NCBI GenBank assembly: GCA_028023455.1
Contig: JAQFVV010012402.1
Coordinates: 15,060,483 to 15,124,482, forward strand
Direction of reading: 5' to 3'
DNA: 64,000 nt
Origin: Epiperipatus broadwayi
Taxonomy: Eukaryota > Onychophora > Udeonychophora > Euonychophora > Peripatidae
Numbering within the stretch: the first letter of the stretch is position 1; every line of letters begins with the position of its first letter. The notes below the pieces were generated by a model. That model was not told the origin of the DNA. It saw only the letters and a list, made by a program, of their open reading frames with translations, and made no database searches. A program made the position numbers and the translations under genes. This document shows, in pieces, positions 61,974 to 64,000 of this stretch.

Positions 61974-61985
61974 AATAGATGGTTG

Positions 61986-62831
61986 CCATTTGGTAAATAA
62001 TAAAATTTATATATAAATGAAAATATTTAGATTGCTAAGTCACTCTATTGTTAGAAACATTCTAATTACAAACATTTTTTACTCAAATATAAGGATTTTT
62101 TAATTAGATGTGATAATTGTTTAAAAGGTACTCATCTTATAGCTAAAGGCACTGCTGTATGGCATGGTTTTCGCACCAAAACACATAAAAATGCTGTTTC
62201 TGCAGCCGACACATTCAAACCCGCATTTTCTATAATACAACTTTTTTGTTGTGCTATAGAATGCAGACCACTATGTCGCATTGCAGTACAGCATGTATGT
62301 CACATAGCAGCAAATACATTTTCCGAATTCGCTCAATTTATAAAATAATTACGGCTTGATGAGAGAGTTTGTATTAGAATTGGATGGAAATGTTGTTTTC
62401 ATTGGATTTTTTATTTATTTTAAAGTATTGAAATGTTAAGATTTTTTAAAGTAATAATTCTAAGACTTTTTACAATGTACTGTATTAAAGTTTTAATTGG
62501 GAAAATGTTAAATATCTATGTTTTTAGTGAGTTGCAATTAGGTAACGCATCAAGTAACGTACTGTTGGTAACATTCCACGAAACAAACTACCGTGTGTAT
62601 ATTTTTGAAGTAAAAAAGAGCGTTACCAAAAAAATATCCAGTAAAAAAAGTACAAATATACACGATTTTTTGTAAATTTCATAAAAAGCAAATATTATAT
62701 ACATGTTTAATAAGTAAAGAAGACATTTGTATGTGTTTGTTGTTGTTTAAAAAAGTTTGAGTTTCTTTCTTTTGTCCAAGTACGGTTATGATTTTGAATT
62801 TTTTTATTTTAGCATTACAAACAACAGAACA
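61986..62831. other. Repeat-rich intergenic DNA, no gene recognised
   Basis: 62007-62080 belongs to the dispersed family seen at 51080 and 63372. A hairpin lies at 62223-62264 (GCATTTTCTATAATACAAC against GTTGTGCTATAGAATGC). An 80-codon plus-strand frame at 62433-62675 is Lys/Ile/Val-rich without a known domain. Confidence 0.45.
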
Positions 62832-62898
62832 CTAACCCTAAAACAAACCCTAACCCTAAAACTAACCCTAACCCTAAAACTAACCCTAAACCTAACTG
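62832..62898. repeat. Interstitial telomere-like (CCCTAA)n tract
   Basis: About nine CCCTAA or near-CCCTAA units, with AACCCTAACCCTAAAACTAA recurring. TTAGGG is the telomere repeat of most animals outside insects and many other arthropods, which mainly use TTAGG. The tract is short and degenerate, so it is internal, not a chromosome end. Confidence 0.85.
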
Positions 62899-63016
62899 TA
62901 ACAACTTATACTTTTTCTTGTCATTCTATTTGAAGTAAAAAATAGCCGTAATAGACTAAGAAATTTTACTTTTTATTACGATTATTATTTTTAGTTAAAC
63001 AACAACAGCAAAAAAA

Positions 63017-63150
63017 GTCGTAACACAAGTAAAAAAATATCCGATAGAAAATTGATAAAAAAAAAAAAGCCATAACACAAGTAAAAAAATATCCGATAGA
63101 AAATTAATAAAAAAAAGCTGTAACACAATTAAAAAAAAATACGATAGAAA
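63017..63150. repeat. Three tandem units of about 50 bp
   Basis: The unit core is GTAACACAAGTAAAAAAATA followed by TCCGATAGAAAATT, at 63017, 63069 and 63117. The third unit is more diverged. Spacing is 52 and then 48 bases, with A-run length accounting for the difference. Confidence 0.85.
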
Positions 63151-63371
63151 AAACAATATTTATAAAAGACGACTTTGTTTTGTTTTTATTTTTGCATTAC
63201 AAAAAAACACAGCAAAATTATTATAATCAAAGGCCCAGGAATGGTCATATTTTACAGTTTTAGCGTGAAAACGGTGCCATCCAACGGAATCTTTATCTAT
63301 AAGACAAGCACCATTTAAAATATATTAAAATATAGTATGGGGCACCATTTTGTCATGGTAATTAAATACAA

Positions 63372-63440
63372 TTTATATATAAATGAAAATGTTTAGATTT
63401 CCAAATCACTTTTATTTGAATATCCTAATTATATATAAAA
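63372..63440 (+). repeat. Dispersed repeat fragment (family of 51080/62007)
   Basis: ATTTATATATAAATGAAAAT followed by GTTTAGATTTCCAAATCAC is nearly the same as 62007-62045. It supports an interspersed family of unknown class. Confidence 0.6.
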
Positions 63441-63686
63441 ATGGCACATTGTTATAAATAATTTATTTAAAAATAAAGTTATTTAAAAAATATTGTCGCA
63501 ACAATTCTGCAGTACAGTTATAGAACAGATGTTACATTTGTCAGTTATATTTCAGAAGTACCAGTATAGATTAGTATAGCATAGTGATAAAAGCATCAGA
63601 ATATAGGATCCTGTGAAGATTCTGATGATGCCTCAAAAGTTTTTTTATTTTTAATACTGATATTTTAATTTATTTTAATACTATTA

Positions 63687-63942
63687 CCTTTTATCTTCTT
63701 CAAGAAGTATAATAACTACTCTTACTTATTGCATTGCCAAATGTATACAATATAATACTAAATTGTCCAAGCACTTTATCACTGTTACATAATGCTTTAA
63801 ACTGTTAACTGTAAAAAAAGGGGTGGTAAATAAAGCACTGTGTAACAGTAGTAAAGTGCTTGGACAATTTAATATTATATGGTATACATTTGGCAATGCA
63901 ATAAGAAAGAGTAGTTATTATACTTCTTGAAGAAGATAAAGG
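63687..63942. mobile_element. Palindromic element with about 100-bp arms
   Basis: The left arm runs from TTTATCTTCTTCAAGAAGTA through TTGCATTGCCAAATGTATAC to TTGTCCAAGCACTTTA. The right arm is its near complement, ending TTCTTGAAGAAGATAAAGG. The loop is about 50 bases. No coding capacity; flanks do not give a convincing duplication. The 62-codon frame on the minus strand here is a by-product. Confidence 0.78.
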
Positions 63943-64000
63943 AATACTGGAAATTTTTAAAATTTGATTAATATATATATGTGCTCTGCGCACAGATAAT

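Noticed and set aside
62433-62675. 80-codon plus-strand frame as a small gene
   Set aside because: No recognisable domain, Lys/Ile/Val-rich and in repeat-rich DNA; chance frames of this size are expected at this composition.

Overview
This window is AT-rich animal nuclear DNA. It holds one split host gene, read on the minus strand, and a dense cover of transposon remnants. Vertebrate-type density is absent: there are few genes, introns of 16.6 and 32.5 kb, several LINE lineages, a tRNA-derived SINE and many foldback (MITE-like) elements. The host protein resembles the BTBD3/BTBD6 group (lute in Drosophila). Together with the LINE types this suggests an invertebrate, probably a protostome and perhaps an arthropod. 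I cannot name the species.

Host gene. A complete BTB-BACK-PHR protein can be assembled from three minus-strand exons. Exon 1 (50652-50593) has 20 codons, with an in-frame stop four codons upstream of its ATG. Exon 2 (34033-33681) carries the start of the BTB domain. Exon 3 (1215-183) carries the rest of BTB, then BACK and PHR. The phases agree (0, then 2) and the total is 481 residues. A TATA box and an initiator-like site lie 56-90 bases upstream of the ATG, and AATAAA signals follow the stop codon. The whole gene therefore fits in the window, with about 97% of it intron.

Intron 2 (33680-1216) holds: a decayed RTE-like LINE (1.8-7.4 kb) split by a 2.7 kb unassigned insertion; two tRNA-derived SINEs (8.8 and 28.4 kb); a minisatellite (17.25-17.76 kb); a 5'-truncated LINE-A copy (15.7-16.5 kb); and a young, nearly full LINE-A (22.8-26.6 kb) with an esterase-like N-terminal part, inserted in a foldback element. 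Intron 1 (50592-34034) holds a foldback element (35.5 kb), a decayed LINE RT (39.3-40.9 kb), a palindromic element (44.5 kb), a SINE with a clear 14-bp target duplication (45.7 kb) and a Merlin-like DNA transposon remnant (49.56-50.20 kb).

Upstream of the gene (50.8-64 kb) are: a second Merlin-like MITE with a 9-bp duplication; another LINE-A fragment; an RTE-like LINE (54.8-57.1 kb) sitting inside a tandem repeat; three exon-like segments with compatible phases that may belong to an unrecognised minus-strand gene; a 2.77 kb array of 465-bp units in direct and then inverted order; telomere-like CCCTAA repeats; and a 250-bp palindrome near the end.

I see no bacterial-type operon, CRISPR array, rRNA or intact tRNA gene. 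The points most worth following up are the head-to-tail plus inverted 465-bp array, the Merlin-like pair beside the promoter, the body-less tRNA SINE, and the candidate gene at 53.6-57.6 kb.
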